Shown: positions 27,587-35,696 of the stretch, piece by piece | Layout: each line of letters begins with the position of its first letter | How positions within the stretch are numbered: position 1 is the first letter of the stretch | Source: Prevotellaceae bacterium MN60 | Lineage (GTDB): Bacteria > Bacteroidota > Bacteroidia > Bacteroidales > Bacteroidaceae | Length of the DNA: 64,000 nucleotides | Assembly: GCA_900199555.1 (NCBI GenBank) | Contig: FZQZ01000013.1 | Coordinates: 21,557 to 85,556 of the forward strand | Direction: 5' to 3' | Position numbers and translations under genes: made by a program | The notes under the pieces: generated by a model | What the model was told of the DNA's origin: nothing | The model's input: the letters and a program-made list of their open reading frames with translations, nothing else | The model's database searches: none

Positions 27587-27621
27587 CAAAGTTAAATATT
27601 ATATGTGCAGCTATTCTGCAC
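27587..27621 (-). promoter_or_regulatory. Defence-regulon promoter/operator of hsdMSR
   Basis: -7 box TAACTTTG (27594-27587, minus), a 10-nt gap, then GTGCAGCTATTCTGCAC (27605-27621), a perfect 6-5-6 palindrome, only 12 bp past the end of the receiver gene. Confidence 0.85.
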
Positions 27622-27633
27622 AGAAAGGGAAAT

Positions 27634-28734
27634 CTATTCTTTTAGTCGGAATTTTGCAAAATATGGATAATTATCCTTACTCTTTGCATCATTCTCAGTC
27701 ACATCGAAAAGTGTTACCATTTTACCTTTAAAGCTTTGTGCAGCCTTAAATGAGAGACGGCATTGGCCGCAATGGAAGTTGTTCTTTTCATCTTGTTCAA
27801 CAACAAAATCCTTGCCTTCGTAGTCTTCTATTTGTGGCACTTCATCTTTCAGTAGTTCTTCAACAATATCTTTTAGGTATTCCCTTCCTTCTGGAGTCTT
27901 AGGCATATCTTTTAGCCAAAATAATATATTCAAAAACTCCAAAACTGTAGACTGAACAAGATAGGGGGCTTTCCCTTCTTTTACAAGTTGATCAACGACC
28001 AATCTATGAGAACCTTCGTTGCATATAGAAGAAGTTGAATGAAAACTACGTTGGATATGCAGAGGTACAAGGCTTTGTAAATTTTTATTACCAAGGAAGG
28101 TACTACATTCACTTAGGTTACTGCCCTTATATGGATCCCTTAACATTCCACACTCATACAAATAGCCCATTACCCAATCAAGTTCTTTACGAATTAGGTT
28201 AAAGACGGCAGGATTGTTAGACTTGTTTCTTTCTATATATAATATAATGTCAACAAGCTCCTTTGCATTAGGATAGAACGAAAAGATTTCAGAATACTTT
28301 TCCTTAATCTTGTAGGCATCCGAATCGGGGACTACTTGCTTGATTTTGGAAAATAGCTCGTTTATTTCTACTGGTTTTTTATACCAACCATTTTCATCGT
28401 ATGATCTTTCGTAAGCTCTTACAATGATATTGATTGATTCTTCGCCAGAAAAGCCACCTCCAGAATACACGAACCATGGAATGGTTATCTGGTTTGCTGT
28501 AATCATGCGAAGAGCATAGCCAAGTGCTGAAATGTCTGTTTCTTTTGAGCCATCATTATGGCTGATGCAGTTCGCATCAAGAATAATAGCATCATAACTT
28601 GTAGATGAATTTAACAACTCATCTATCCCCGCATCTACATTTTCGCGAACTTCAATGTAGATACCCACCTTGTCTGCCTTATCGATGAACGCCTCATTGG
28701 GCTGATCATCTATCCAAAGTACATTTATCTGCAT
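27634..28734 (-). CDS. Receiver-domain protein with unknown, possibly HEPN/DUF4145-like, output
   Basis: 366 residues. Residues 1-~125 form an intact response-regulator receiver: acidic pair Asp9-Asp10 ('LWIDDQPN'), phospho-acceptor Asp53 ('AIILDANC'), switch Ser91 ('WFVYSGGG') and Lys120 ('WYKKPVE'). The remaining ~240 residues have no recognisable DNA-binding domain. A helical part contains 'RKELDWVMGYLYE' and 'SICNEGSHRLVVDQL', the latter recalling the G-N-x-x-x-H turn of DUF4145/HEPN-like helical proteins (low confidence). The C-terminus has 'FHCGQCRLSF', a possible metal or OB-like element. The gene starts 2 bp after the methylase-kinase fusion, so it is almost certainly the phosphotransfer partner. 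Confidence 0.78.
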   Translation of the reverse strand: MQINVLWIDDQPNEAFIDKADKVGIYIEVRENVDAGIDELLNSSTSYDAIILDANCISHNDGSKETDISALGYALRMITANQITIPWFVYSGGGFSGEESINIIVRAYERSYDENGWYKKPVEINELFSKIKQVVPDSDAYKIKEKYSEIFSFYPNAKELVDIILYIERNKSNNPAVFNLIRKELDWVMGYLYECGMLRDPYKGSNLSECSTFLGNKNLQSLVPLHIQRSFHSTSSICNEGSHRLVVDQLVKEGKAPYLVQSTVLEFLNILFWLKDMPKTPEGREYLKDIVEELLKDEVPQIEDYEGKDFVVEQDEKNNFHCGQCRLSFKAAQSFKGKMVTLFDVTENDAKSKDNYPYFAKFRLKE

Positions 28735-28736
28735 GA

Positions 28737-31265
28737 TTAATCATCATCTAAAGGTAAAACAATTCTAAACTCACTTACAAAGCCGTCAGGATCGTTTAAA
28801 AATTCTTCATAAGAAGCAGAACCGCCAAAGTGTTCAGCAATCTCTTTCACCTGCCAGCATCCGATACCTGTGCCACGACCAATTCCCCAAGTAAACAACT
28901 TGTCAAGAGAAATAGACTTTGATACGGCTTCACCATTATTACTAACCCGAATAACAACGGGATCCTTATAATCATGAATAGCATGGGTTTCGATACGTAT
29001 CTGAAAATCTCTACGTTTCTCATCCGCTGAACCATATTTCTGCTCAATATCGTCAGCCGCACCATACTTGACGGCGTTAGCAATGAGATTGTCAAGCATC
29101 TGCGTTAAATCTTTTTGGGAGATTTTTACTTCTTGCTCTATTTCTTCTTCCTCGTAGTGATGAATGTACGCCACGGGAATCCCCAGATTCTTCTTGGACG
29201 AACAGTATTCAGAAAGGAAATCTTCCACTCGAATAACTTCAGGCTTGCCGTACTGTTCCTGACTAGTAAAGTTATCAACCATTGAGGCAATCTTATCAAG
29301 TTGCTTTCTTACTGTTGCCAAATAAGTTTGCAAAGTTGTACCGAATCTGCGAGAAACAACAGAATCTTTTGAAACAGTTTCGTTGTCAAGAATGAAGCTC
29401 TCAATGTTTTCCATTGAAGGAAGTATTTCGTTGAGTACTTGCGCAACAGCATGTTTCCTTTGTCGCTGGTTCAGGACAAAATTCTCCATTTTTCTCTTAT
29501 ACTCAGCTTCTTTCTGACTCTCCAATGTCTCCAGGTTCTTTTCGATAGTGTCAAGAGACATCTTTAATTGTTGTTCCCGAATTTCTGGCACAAGAATTTT
29601 CAGGTTCAAGAGTTCGTCAGTTGATATTCTTGGACCTGAAAAACCAGAACCGTATGAATACAGTTGCTCAGAGAAATAATCCTTAGAGAATTCAGAAAGA
29701 AGATACGAAGGCTCTATAATATCCGTATTAACTAAAAATGGACGGAACATGCTTCGCAAATAGACATCTTCGCCATTAGTTATAAGATATTTGGCCGTAT
29801 ACTGCCCACCTCTAACAAAGATAAGACAATCTTCGTTGACAACACGATAATTGCGATTATCGACTGCACGGATTTCCAAATCTTCAGCCTTAATAATCCC
29901 TTTTGCTTTAATTGAGTCTCTATTAACCAAAGAGAATACACGTCCTTGGCTGTCTCGTGGAGATTTACAAGGCAGTGAACAGAGAACTTCTCGAAGATAA
30001 ACTTCTTTCATCCCTGCTGGCACTTCAAGTTCCTTCTTAAGGTACAGTTTGGGATAAAGTTTGAAATTATTAGACTCAATTTCAGAAGCGTGAACCAATC
30101 GTGAATGGTCTCCATCTGTTTTGCAAAGCGACAATATAGAGTCAACAGACAATTTGATGTCTCTGCCAGCTGTTTCAAAGCAATCAGAAGCATCTACAAA
30201 GCGTATAGCATTCTTATGCTCTTTATTCTTGTTGACAACAATAATCACTGGTTCTATTCCTGTGTGCTGAAAGGTGTTATTTGCAAGCAATATCACACTT
30301 TCGATATAGTCGTTTTCAACAAGTTTTGAAACTCGGTTGGATGACAAGCCACTATCAAAGCAAATGGAAGATGGATATACACCGATAGCCTTATAGCGAA
30401 CATCCATGGCAGAACGGAAAAGATAATCTCTGTCTGTTGTTCTGTATTTACTATTACACCTAACGCCAAAAGGAGGCGAACTAACAATATAGTCAAAACC
30501 TAATGCTCCTTTCCATTTGATTTGCGAGTCTTCCTTCTCGCATACAGCATTAGTCCTATTGTGTAACAGCAAGTTTAACTTGCCTATTACATAGTCTAGT
30601 GAAAGCTCTTGCGCGTAATAACGGCAGTTGGATGACATTGCCGCACCAAATGAACATAATCCTGCATAGGGATTATAAACTGAACCTTTTTGAGCGTCTA
30701 ATAGCCCAACAATAAGACGAGTTAGTTCTTCGGGCTGATAAAATGGCCCATCAAAACGATTGTTCCGTCTGGCTCTTCGAAGTATAGATAAGAATGCCCA
30801 ACTGGTATTCTTTTCATACCATTCTTCTGAAATGCCAATTAATATTTCAGCTACCTCAACAAGGTATGTTGGCTCCATCTGTCTAAGCCCATAGAAACCG
30901 AGTTCTTTATTGGGTTGACTATTCAAATAATTAATGGCATCGACATCGAAACCATAATAAATTTCATCTATGATATCTTTCTTGTCTGCATCCACAACTG
31001 CGACAACAGAACGACTCTTGACCCCCTTCTGATTCCATTCATCAACAATGTTTCTTTGCCCAATGAGATCAACAGACATGGTAGCCATAACAAAACCATT
31101 ACCTTCGTAATTGTCAATTGTCTGTAGCTTTTTATTCTTTGCGAAATACATTGCCAGCAAAATCCAGTACCTTTTGGCTGGATTCATCCCAAAGAAAAGA
31201 TCTAGTGCGTAATTAAATCTTTCGGTCTCGTTACTCATGTTCATTGTCTCAGCTGTCATCTTCAT
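28737..31265 (-). CDS. Methylase / specificity-like / GHKL histidine-kinase fusion protein
   Basis: I place the start at 31265; a longer frame from 31304 would begin inside the -7 box. Numbering below counts from 31304. Residues 30-180: HsdM-like helical N-domain. 185-400: N6-methylase fold, with a degenerate SAM motif 'NPYAGLCSFG' (211-220, Asp to Asn and a lost Gly) but a plausible motif IV 'SSPPFG' (275-280). 435-600: HsdS-like target-recognition region ending in a coiled coil ('ILVPEIREQQL'). 605-680: dimerisation helices with candidate phospho-acceptor His618 ('QRKHAVAQVL'). 690-855: GHKL ATPase with N box 'DNLIANAVKYG', G1 'SNNGEA' (Asp replaced by Asn) and G2 'GIGRGTGIG'. The receiver gene follows 2 bp later. 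I do not know a named system with this architecture. Confidence 0.78.
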   Translation of the reverse strand: MKMTAETMNMSNETERFNYALDLFFGMNPAKRYWILLAMYFAKNKKLQTIDNYEGNGFVMATMSVDLIGQRNIVDEWNQKGVKSRSVVAVVDADKKDIIDEIYYGFDVDAINYLNSQPNKELGFYGLRQMEPTYLVEVAEILIGISEEWYEKNTSWAFLSILRRARRNNRFDGPFYQPEELTRLIVGLLDAQKGSVYNPYAGLCSFGAAMSSNCRYYAQELSLDYVIGKLNLLLHNRTNAVCEKEDSQIKWKGALGFDYIVSSPPFGVRCNSKYRTTDRDYLFRSAMDVRYKAIGVYPSSICFDSGLSSNRVSKLVENDYIESVILLANNTFQHTGIEPVIIVVNKNKEHKNAIRFVDASDCFETAGRDIKLSVDSILSLCKTDGDHSRLVHASEIESNNFKLYPKLYLKKELEVPAGMKEVYLREVLCSLPCKSPRDSQGRVFSLVNRDSIKAKGIIKAEDLEIRAVDNRNYRVVNEDCLIFVRGGQYTAKYLITNGEDVYLRSMFRPFLVNTDIIEPSYLLSEFSKDYFSEQLYSYGSGFSGPRISTDELLNLKILVPEIREQQLKMSLDTIEKNLETLESQKEAEYKRKMENFVLNQRQRKHAVAQVLNEILPSMENIESFILDNETVSKDSVVSRRFGTTLQTYLATVRKQLDKIASMVDNFTSQEQYGKPEVIRVEDFLSEYCSSKKNLGIPVAYIHHYEEEEIEQEVKISQKDLTQMLDNLIANAVKYGAADDIEQKYGSADEKRRDFQIRIETHAIHDYKDPVVIRVSNNGEAVSKSISLDKLFTWGIGRGTGIGCWQVKEIAEHFGGSASYEEFLNDPDGFVSEFRIVLPLDDD

Positions 31266-31301
31266 GCAAAACAAATTTGGGTTCAACTTCAAATGTCGCC
31301 G

Positions 31302-31336
31302 CAAAGTTACAAGTCATCTGTGCAGCCATTGTGCAC
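31302..31336 (-). promoter_or_regulatory. Defence-regulon promoter/operator of the methylase-kinase operon
   Basis: -7 box TAACTTTG (31309-31302, minus), a 10-nt gap, then GTGCAGCCATTGTGCAC (31320-31336), a palindrome with one mismatch. The operator lies within the last codons of the WYL gene. Confidence 0.82.
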
Positions 31337-32347
31337 AGGAAAATATTTTTTGTAATTTTCTTCAATTTTCTTAGCTATAAGCTCTCTTACGCTATCAGGA
31401 GATAGTACTTCAACATCTGCTCCAAAAGACAAAAGTTGAGCCACCAATTCCTTATTTGGCTTTACGTTAATACTGATGGTGCAATCTTCTTCGCTGATTG
31501 TGCTTTGGGACTGATGAATGGGCTTTGATGTGACATACGGAAATCTATTCTTACTAAATTGAAGCACAATATGCTCTTTTGCAACATTATCATTCGGGAC
31601 AGTCACACCAACCACATCATCAAAGAAGTGCTCAAAATCAATGTCTGTGTTTGGAATGAATCTCACGTTCTCTGCCATATTGACTGTTATCATTCTGTCT
31701 AAGGCAAGGTTTGAAATCATATTCCTCTTCTGATTCAGACCGAATAAGAACCAACGGTTGTTGAACTGCTTAACATAATACGGATGCAGAATAACCGTTT
31801 CTTCTGTGCCACCCTCCTTATAATTCCTATATAATATAGAAAGGGGATGGTGATAGGATGTTGCATCAAGTACTGTGGAGAGTTTGTCAAGGCCCTTCAA
31901 TTTCTGATTCTGCTCAAAGCCAATGACATTCTCTTTGCTACCTTTCAGATTAAAACGCCATTCTAGATTTGAAATTACCTCGTCAACCCATTCGTTACAC
32001 GGAAGTCCACGAAAACGGCTCAGCGTCAGGATAACAGTTGACAACTGCTGCGCTTCATCGTCCGTCAGTGGTTGCTCATTGATGGTAAAATCACGTTCAT
32101 AATAGCGATAATATGTTTTCTTACCATCTTTTAAACGGTCAAGTGGTATGCTCCATCCTGCTTCACTTTCCATAAAACGAATGTCGTCAAAAATTTGACG
32201 GCGGCTCACATTAGCAGTGAAGTTGAACGATTCCAACTCTTCTTCACATTTATCTATAAGGTCTTCGATAAAGTACCTGTGATGATAATCACGGAAACAT
32301 TTATCCAATGCCCTATATCTGATTATAGCATTCTTATTCGTAGACAT
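31307..32347 (-). CDS. WYL-domain transcriptional regulator
   Basis: 346 residues. The N-terminal winged helix (~20-75, 'ANVSRRQIFDDIRFMES') is followed by a WYL domain (~140-235, 'HPLSILYRNYKEGGT' ... 'HPYYVKQFNNRWFLFGLN' ... 'ISNLALDRMI') and a WCX-type C-terminus (~245-335). This is the CapW/BrxR layout; members repress CBASS or BREX operons and are thought to be relieved by a nucleic-acid ligand during infection. It lies 21 bp after the XRE gene and immediately upstream of the methylase-kinase gene, with the operator embedded in its 3' end. I infer that it binds the four shared palindromes. Activation rather than repression is possible because the palindrome takes the -33 position. Confidence 0.88.
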   Translation of the reverse strand: MSTNKNAIIRYRALDKCFRDYHHRYFIEDLIDKCEEELESFNFTANVSRRQIFDDIRFMESEAGWSIPLDRLKDGKKTYYRYYERDFTINEQPLTDDEAQQLSTVILTLSRFRGLPCNEWVDEVISNLEWRFNLKGSKENVIGFEQNQKLKGLDKLSTVLDATSYHHPLSILYRNYKEGGTEETVILHPYYVKQFNNRWFLFGLNQKRNMISNLALDRMITVNMAENVRFIPNTDIDFEHFFDDVVGVTVPNDNVAKEHIVLQFSKNRFPYVTSKPIHQSQSTISEEDCTISINVKPNKELVAQLLSFGADVEVLSPDSVRELIAKKIEENYKKYFPVHNGCTDDL

Positions 32348-32368
32348 ATTGCAAGTACTGACAAAGAA

Positions 32369-32581
32369 TTACAGTTTCTCGTTCGTTCGAATAAGTTCCT
32401 GAATTGGAACTTCAAGAAGCTCTGAGATCCGTATTAGAATTTCAAGAGAAGGCTGAGTGGTATTAGTACACCACTTGCTGACTGTTGCAGGATCCTTACC
32501 TAACTGGTCTGCGAGCCATTTTGCAGTCTGCTTCTTTTCAACAAGCATGACTTTGATACGATTAAGATCTTTTTCTGTCAT
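32369..32581 (-). CDS. Small XRE-family helix-turn-helix regulator
   Basis: With the ATG at 32581 the protein has 70 residues and is a single Cro/C1-type HTH ('TAKWLADQLGKDPATVSKWC', 'PSLEILIRISELLEVPIQEL'). A longer frame from 32614 would start ahead of the -7 box TAAATTTG at 32609-32602 and is rejected. It is co-transcribed with the WYL gene. It could act like the controller proteins of R-M systems or could be the actual binder of the shared palindromes. No toxin-like partner is adjacent, so an antitoxin role is unlikely. Confidence 0.82.
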   Translation of the reverse strand: MTEKDLNRIKVMLVEKKQTAKWLADQLGKDPATVSKWCTNTTQPSLEILIRISELLEVPIQELIRTNEKL

Positions 32582-32601
32582 ATTGGAACACTTTGATGGG
32601 G

Positions 32602-32609
32602 CAAATTTA
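32602..32609 (-). promoter_or_regulatory. -7 box of the XRE-WYL operon
   Basis: The minus strand reads TAAATTTG, 20 nt before the XRE ATG. There is no copy of the shared palindrome upstream, so the regulators appear to be controlled differently from their presumed targets. Confidence 0.55.
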
Positions 32610-32787
32610 ATCATTTAAGTTGAGAAACGTGAAGAAAAACAAATATTTCTTTATGATTTGCGAAATAAAATTGCGTTTTCTTCAAGTTTTACACTACTTT
32701 AGTGCAATATATTGCTATGAAAATTGGAGTACCGTTCTAGTTTTACGCCTAAAATATGGCAATATTGTCATTTTTTAGTCGATAAAC

Positions 32788-32818
32788 TTTGCCGAATTGA
32801 AATAAATCGCTACCTTTG
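32788..32818 (+). promoter_or_regulatory. Promoter of the AAA/DUF4143 gene
   Basis: TTTG (32788-32791), a 19-nt spacer and TACCTTTG (32811-32818). A perfect 12-bp palindrome GCAATATATTGC (32704-32715) lies upstream in the divergent region. Confidence 0.65.
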
Positions 32819-32860
32819 CATTACCAAAAAGTGTCAATGTTGACAAAAATAAGGAATGAT

Positions 32861-34117
32861 ATGATAGAAATAAAAAGAGACAGATATCTAAAGCAGTTGG
32901 TAGAAAGTCGTCAGAATGGCTTTATCAAGGTGGTGACAGGAATTCGCAGGTGTGGCAAGTCATATCTACTGAACGTCTTGTTTTACCACTTCCTATTAGA
33001 TAATGGGGTGGCCGATGACCACATCATCCGCATTGACCTTGAAGACCGCATGAACAAGGAATTGAGGAACCCAGACACGATGCTCCATTATGTTCATGAC
33101 AGAATCAAGGACAAGGAACTTTATTACATCATCATCGATGAGGTACAGTTGATGGACGAGTTTGTCGATGTATTGAATAGCTTCCGTCATATTGATAATG
33201 CCGACACATATGTGACTGGTAGTAACTCTCACTTTTTATCATCAGATATCCCAACGGAATTTCGTGGTCGAGGTGAGACGATTCATGTGAATCCGCTCTC
33301 TTTTGCTGAGTTCTATTCGGCCATTGGCGGTGACAAGCAAGAGGCATGGCGCGAATATTACACCTATGGTGGTTTGCCACTAATACAGTCTTTTGAGACC
33401 GAAGAAAAGAAAATCAACTATCTTAAGAACTTGTTTGAGACTGTATATTTGGCAGATATCATTGAGAGACACAAAATTCAAAATGAGGATGAAATGCGCG
33501 AGCTGGTGCTAATAATGGCATCATCTATAGGCTCTCCGTGTAATCCAACAAAACTCTCAAATACCTTCAAAAGTGTTAAGAATGTAAACATTACCAACAA
33601 GACCATAGCCAATTATCTAGCCTTTCTGTCAGAATCGTTCCTACTGAACAAAGCTATACGCTATGATATTAAAGGTAAGAAATACATCAACACGCTATCC
33701 AAATACTATTTCTCTGATATAGGTCTTAGAAATGCAATTCTTGATATGCGACAGCAAGAGGAAACGCATATCATGGAGAACATTATTTATAACGAACTGA
33801 TTACACGCGGCTATAGCGTGGACGTTGGGATGGTGGAGATTAGAAAACCAGATAAAGACGGAAAATGGTCTCGTACCCAACTTGAGGTTGACTTTATTGC
33901 GAGCCTCGGCAGTAAGAAGTATTACGTACAGTCGGCTTTGTCCATTCCTGACAGAGAAAAAGAGATACAGGAATCTCGTTCTCTAATGAATATCAATGAT
34001 TCTTTCAAGAAGATTATCATTGTGAAGGACCACATCATGCCACGTCGCAATGAAGATGGCATACTGACAATAGGTCTTTTCGACTTCTTGCTCAAAGAGG
34101 ACAGCCTAGATATGTAG
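32861..34117 (+). CDS. AAA-family ATPase with DUF4143 C-terminal domain
   Basis: 418 residues from the ATG at 32861, preceded by AAGGA; earlier in-frame starts lie in or next to the -7 box. The N-terminal AAA_14 domain begins 'RDRYLKQLVES' and has Walker A 'GIRRCGKSY' and Walker B 'LYYIIIDEVQLMD'. The C-terminal DUF4143 domain contains 'KYYFSDIGLRNAI' and the nuclease-like segment 'QLEVDFIASLGSKKYYVQ'. Proteins of this type are very common in Bacteroidales, often in accessory regions; a DNA-related or defence role is suspected but unproven. It has its own promoter, divergent from the XRE-WYL operon. Confidence 0.85.
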   Translation: MIEIKRDRYLKQLVESRQNGFIKVVTGIRRCGKSYLLNVLFYHFLLDNGVADDHIIRIDLEDRMNKELRNPDTMLHYVHDRIKDKELYYIIIDEVQLMDEFVDVLNSFRHIDNADTYVTGSNSHFLSSDIPTEFRGRGETIHVNPLSFAEFYSAIGGDKQEAWREYYTYGGLPLIQSFETEEKKINYLKNLFETVYLADIIERHKIQNEDEMRELVLIMASSIGSPCNPTKLSNTFKSVKNVNITNKTIANYLAFLSESFLLNKAIRYDIKGKKYINTLSKYYFSDIGLRNAILDMRQQEETHIMENIIYNELITRGYSVDVGMVEIRKPDKDGKWSRTQLEVDFIASLGSKKYYVQSALSIPDREKEIQESRSLMNINDSFKKIIIVKDHIMPRRNEDGILTIGLFDFLLKEDSLDM

Positions 34118-34157
34118 TCTTTGTTTTAACGGTTTCGTATATTAGACATTATAAATT

Positions 34158-35111
34158 ATGGAGATAGACATCTTTCCACTTCCATCCACAAAAGGAGTTC
34201 ATCGCTATATTGGCACGGCATTCTTAGGATTGATTATCATTACCTACATTGTTGGTGCATACAAGGTTGCCCAACAACTTATAGGTGAAGACAAGGAGCT
34301 TCTTTGCTTTCTTGTCACTATACCAATATTCATTGGTGGATATGCCGTCCTCATATTGTTGCTTCACGGCATCAAACAATGTCTTTATGCTTACTTCAAG
34401 CGCAATAGAAAGGAATTGAACAATCGCGCTGACCGTGAGAACATGGACAACTATATTGTCAAACATCTGGAGGATATTCAAAAGAAACTGGACGCAAAAG
34501 CAGCAATAGAAAAACCACAAAGCGATGTAGCCCCATTGTCCCAACCTGTACGACAAGAGCCCAAGACACATGAGGAAGCTGACAATATACAGCCAAAGAT
34601 TATGCCTGAACTTGAAGATGCGCTCAAAAATGCTCAGCGAGATTTGGCTCCGTTTATACAACAGTTGTACATTGACCGCATCCAATTGACGGAAGCGAAA
34701 GCAAAGCATGACAAGGAGAAATTGGAGAAGATTCTCAGATATACGCGCCTTGTCCTCCTTCCTCATGGTTTCAGTGATGAAGAACTCTATCAGATAGAGG
34801 AAGCCGTCAAACTACTTGTACAATGCAATGGCATTGTGAATTGCGTCTCTGTCAAGATTGAAAAGAATAAACTGAAACAAGCCGACCTCAAAAACTTGGT
34901 ATGGAACATAGGTTATCAGTACAATATTGATTCAGAAGTTCAAGCTCTGTTCGTGCTCAATCTATTTCACTCCTGGTTTAATAATTCAGAAAAAGAGACA
35001 GTACGCAAAACGCTTCGAAATACAAAAGGCAATTATTCAATAGAGATAGACGAAAACATTATAGAGAATTTACCAAAGTTAGAAGAGAAAGTACTTGGCA
35101 AGAATCGCTAA
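34158..35111 (+). CDS. Membrane protein with two N-terminal TM helices and a helical cytoplasmic tail, unknown
   Basis: 317 residues. Two membrane segments are clear at ~20-40 ('AFLGLIIITYIVGAYKVA') and ~50-73 ('FLVTIPIFIGGYAVLILLLH'). They are followed by a charged coiled region (80-130), a linker rich in Pro, Gln and Glu, and an all-helical C-terminal domain (~145-317). No catalytic motif was recognised. It is 40 bp downstream of the AAA/DUF4143 gene in the same direction without a terminator, so co-transcription is likely. TM-plus-helical-tail proteins can act as membrane effectors in defence islands, but nothing specific supports that here. Confidence 0.65.
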   Translation: MEIDIFPLPSTKGVHRYIGTAFLGLIIITYIVGAYKVAQQLIGEDKELLCFLVTIPIFIGGYAVLILLLHGIKQCLYAYFKRNRKELNNRADRENMDNYIVKHLEDIQKKLDAKAAIEKPQSDVAPLSQPVRQEPKTHEEADNIQPKIMPELEDALKNAQRDLAPFIQQLYIDRIQLTEAKAKHDKEKLEKILRYTRLVLLPHGFSDEELYQIEEAVKLLVQCNGIVNCVSVKIEKNKLKQADLKNLVWNIGYQYNIDSEVQALFVLNLFHSWFNNSEKETVRKTLRNTKGNYSIEIDENIIENLPKLEEKVLGKNR

Positions 35112-35212
35112 TAGCGCATTTGTGGATTTCTATTTTTGTTTGGTCTTACAACCTTCTTTACGTCCCCTTATCGTTCACGTGTAATTGTAAATAACTGATA
35201 TACAATAGCGTT

Positions 35213-35298
35213 TATATTTGAGGAGGTAAAGTAAGATCAGATTTTGATTCTACATAAGAAGGCGTGCAGGTCTTTCGACCTACACGCTTTTTCTTTAT
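35213..35298 (+). ncRNA. Short promoter-terminator unit, possible small RNA
   Basis: TATATTTG (35213-35220) fits the -7 box. About 45 nt later a stem GCGTGCAGGTC / GACCTACACGC (35261-35286, one mismatch, TTTC loop) is followed by TTTTTCTTT. There is no ATG-started ORF between them. This would give a transcript of about 70 nt. It could also be the terminator of the 34158 gene with a chance -7 match. Confidence 0.35.
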
Positions 35299-35299
35299 A

Positions 35300-35640
35300 C
35301 GTTTATAAAAATAGTTTTTGAGAAAACCTTTATTAGAATACGAAATGCCCTTACGAGTATTCGAGAAATACAGCTAAGCCAGTTCTGAATATAGCTATTT
35401 AGAGTTGCAAGACAGCTGTACTAGCACTCCAATAGTGCCACTTTTGGACGTCAATAGTTACTGTAAAGGACCTCAATAGTTACTGTATTGCGATGCTAAA
35501 GTGCCACTTTTGCGAGCCTCGATTTTCAATTCAGCCTACATCCGAATAGTTTGCAGGCTGAATTCGAAGGGTTTGACGGCATAATTCTCTTCGAATTATG
35601 CCGTCAAACTATTTTTCCGAAATATCCTACAGATTTCTTT
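35300..35640. repeat. Intergenic mosaic of repeated words and inverted repeats (copy 1)
   Basis: This gap has no ORF but is built of repeated words. 'AGTGCCACTTTT' occurs twice and 'CAATAGTTACTGTA' twice. A perfect inverted repeat has arms GTTTGACGGCATAATTC (35571-35587) and its complement (35593-35609) around a 5-nt loop. Another pair uses TTCAGCCT / AGGCTGAA. Similar words recur at 38440-38940. The function is unknown; it is REP-like rather than coding. Confidence 0.6.
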
Positions 35641-35696
35641 TCTATTTACAATTCTTTTTATTACTTTTGCAAGCATAATTAAAAACATAACTAACC

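Noticed and set aside
32369..32581. XRE gene as antitoxin of a toxin-antitoxin pair
   Set aside because: The neighbours are a WYL regulator and an AAA/DUF4143 ATPase; no small toxin-like gene is adjacent.
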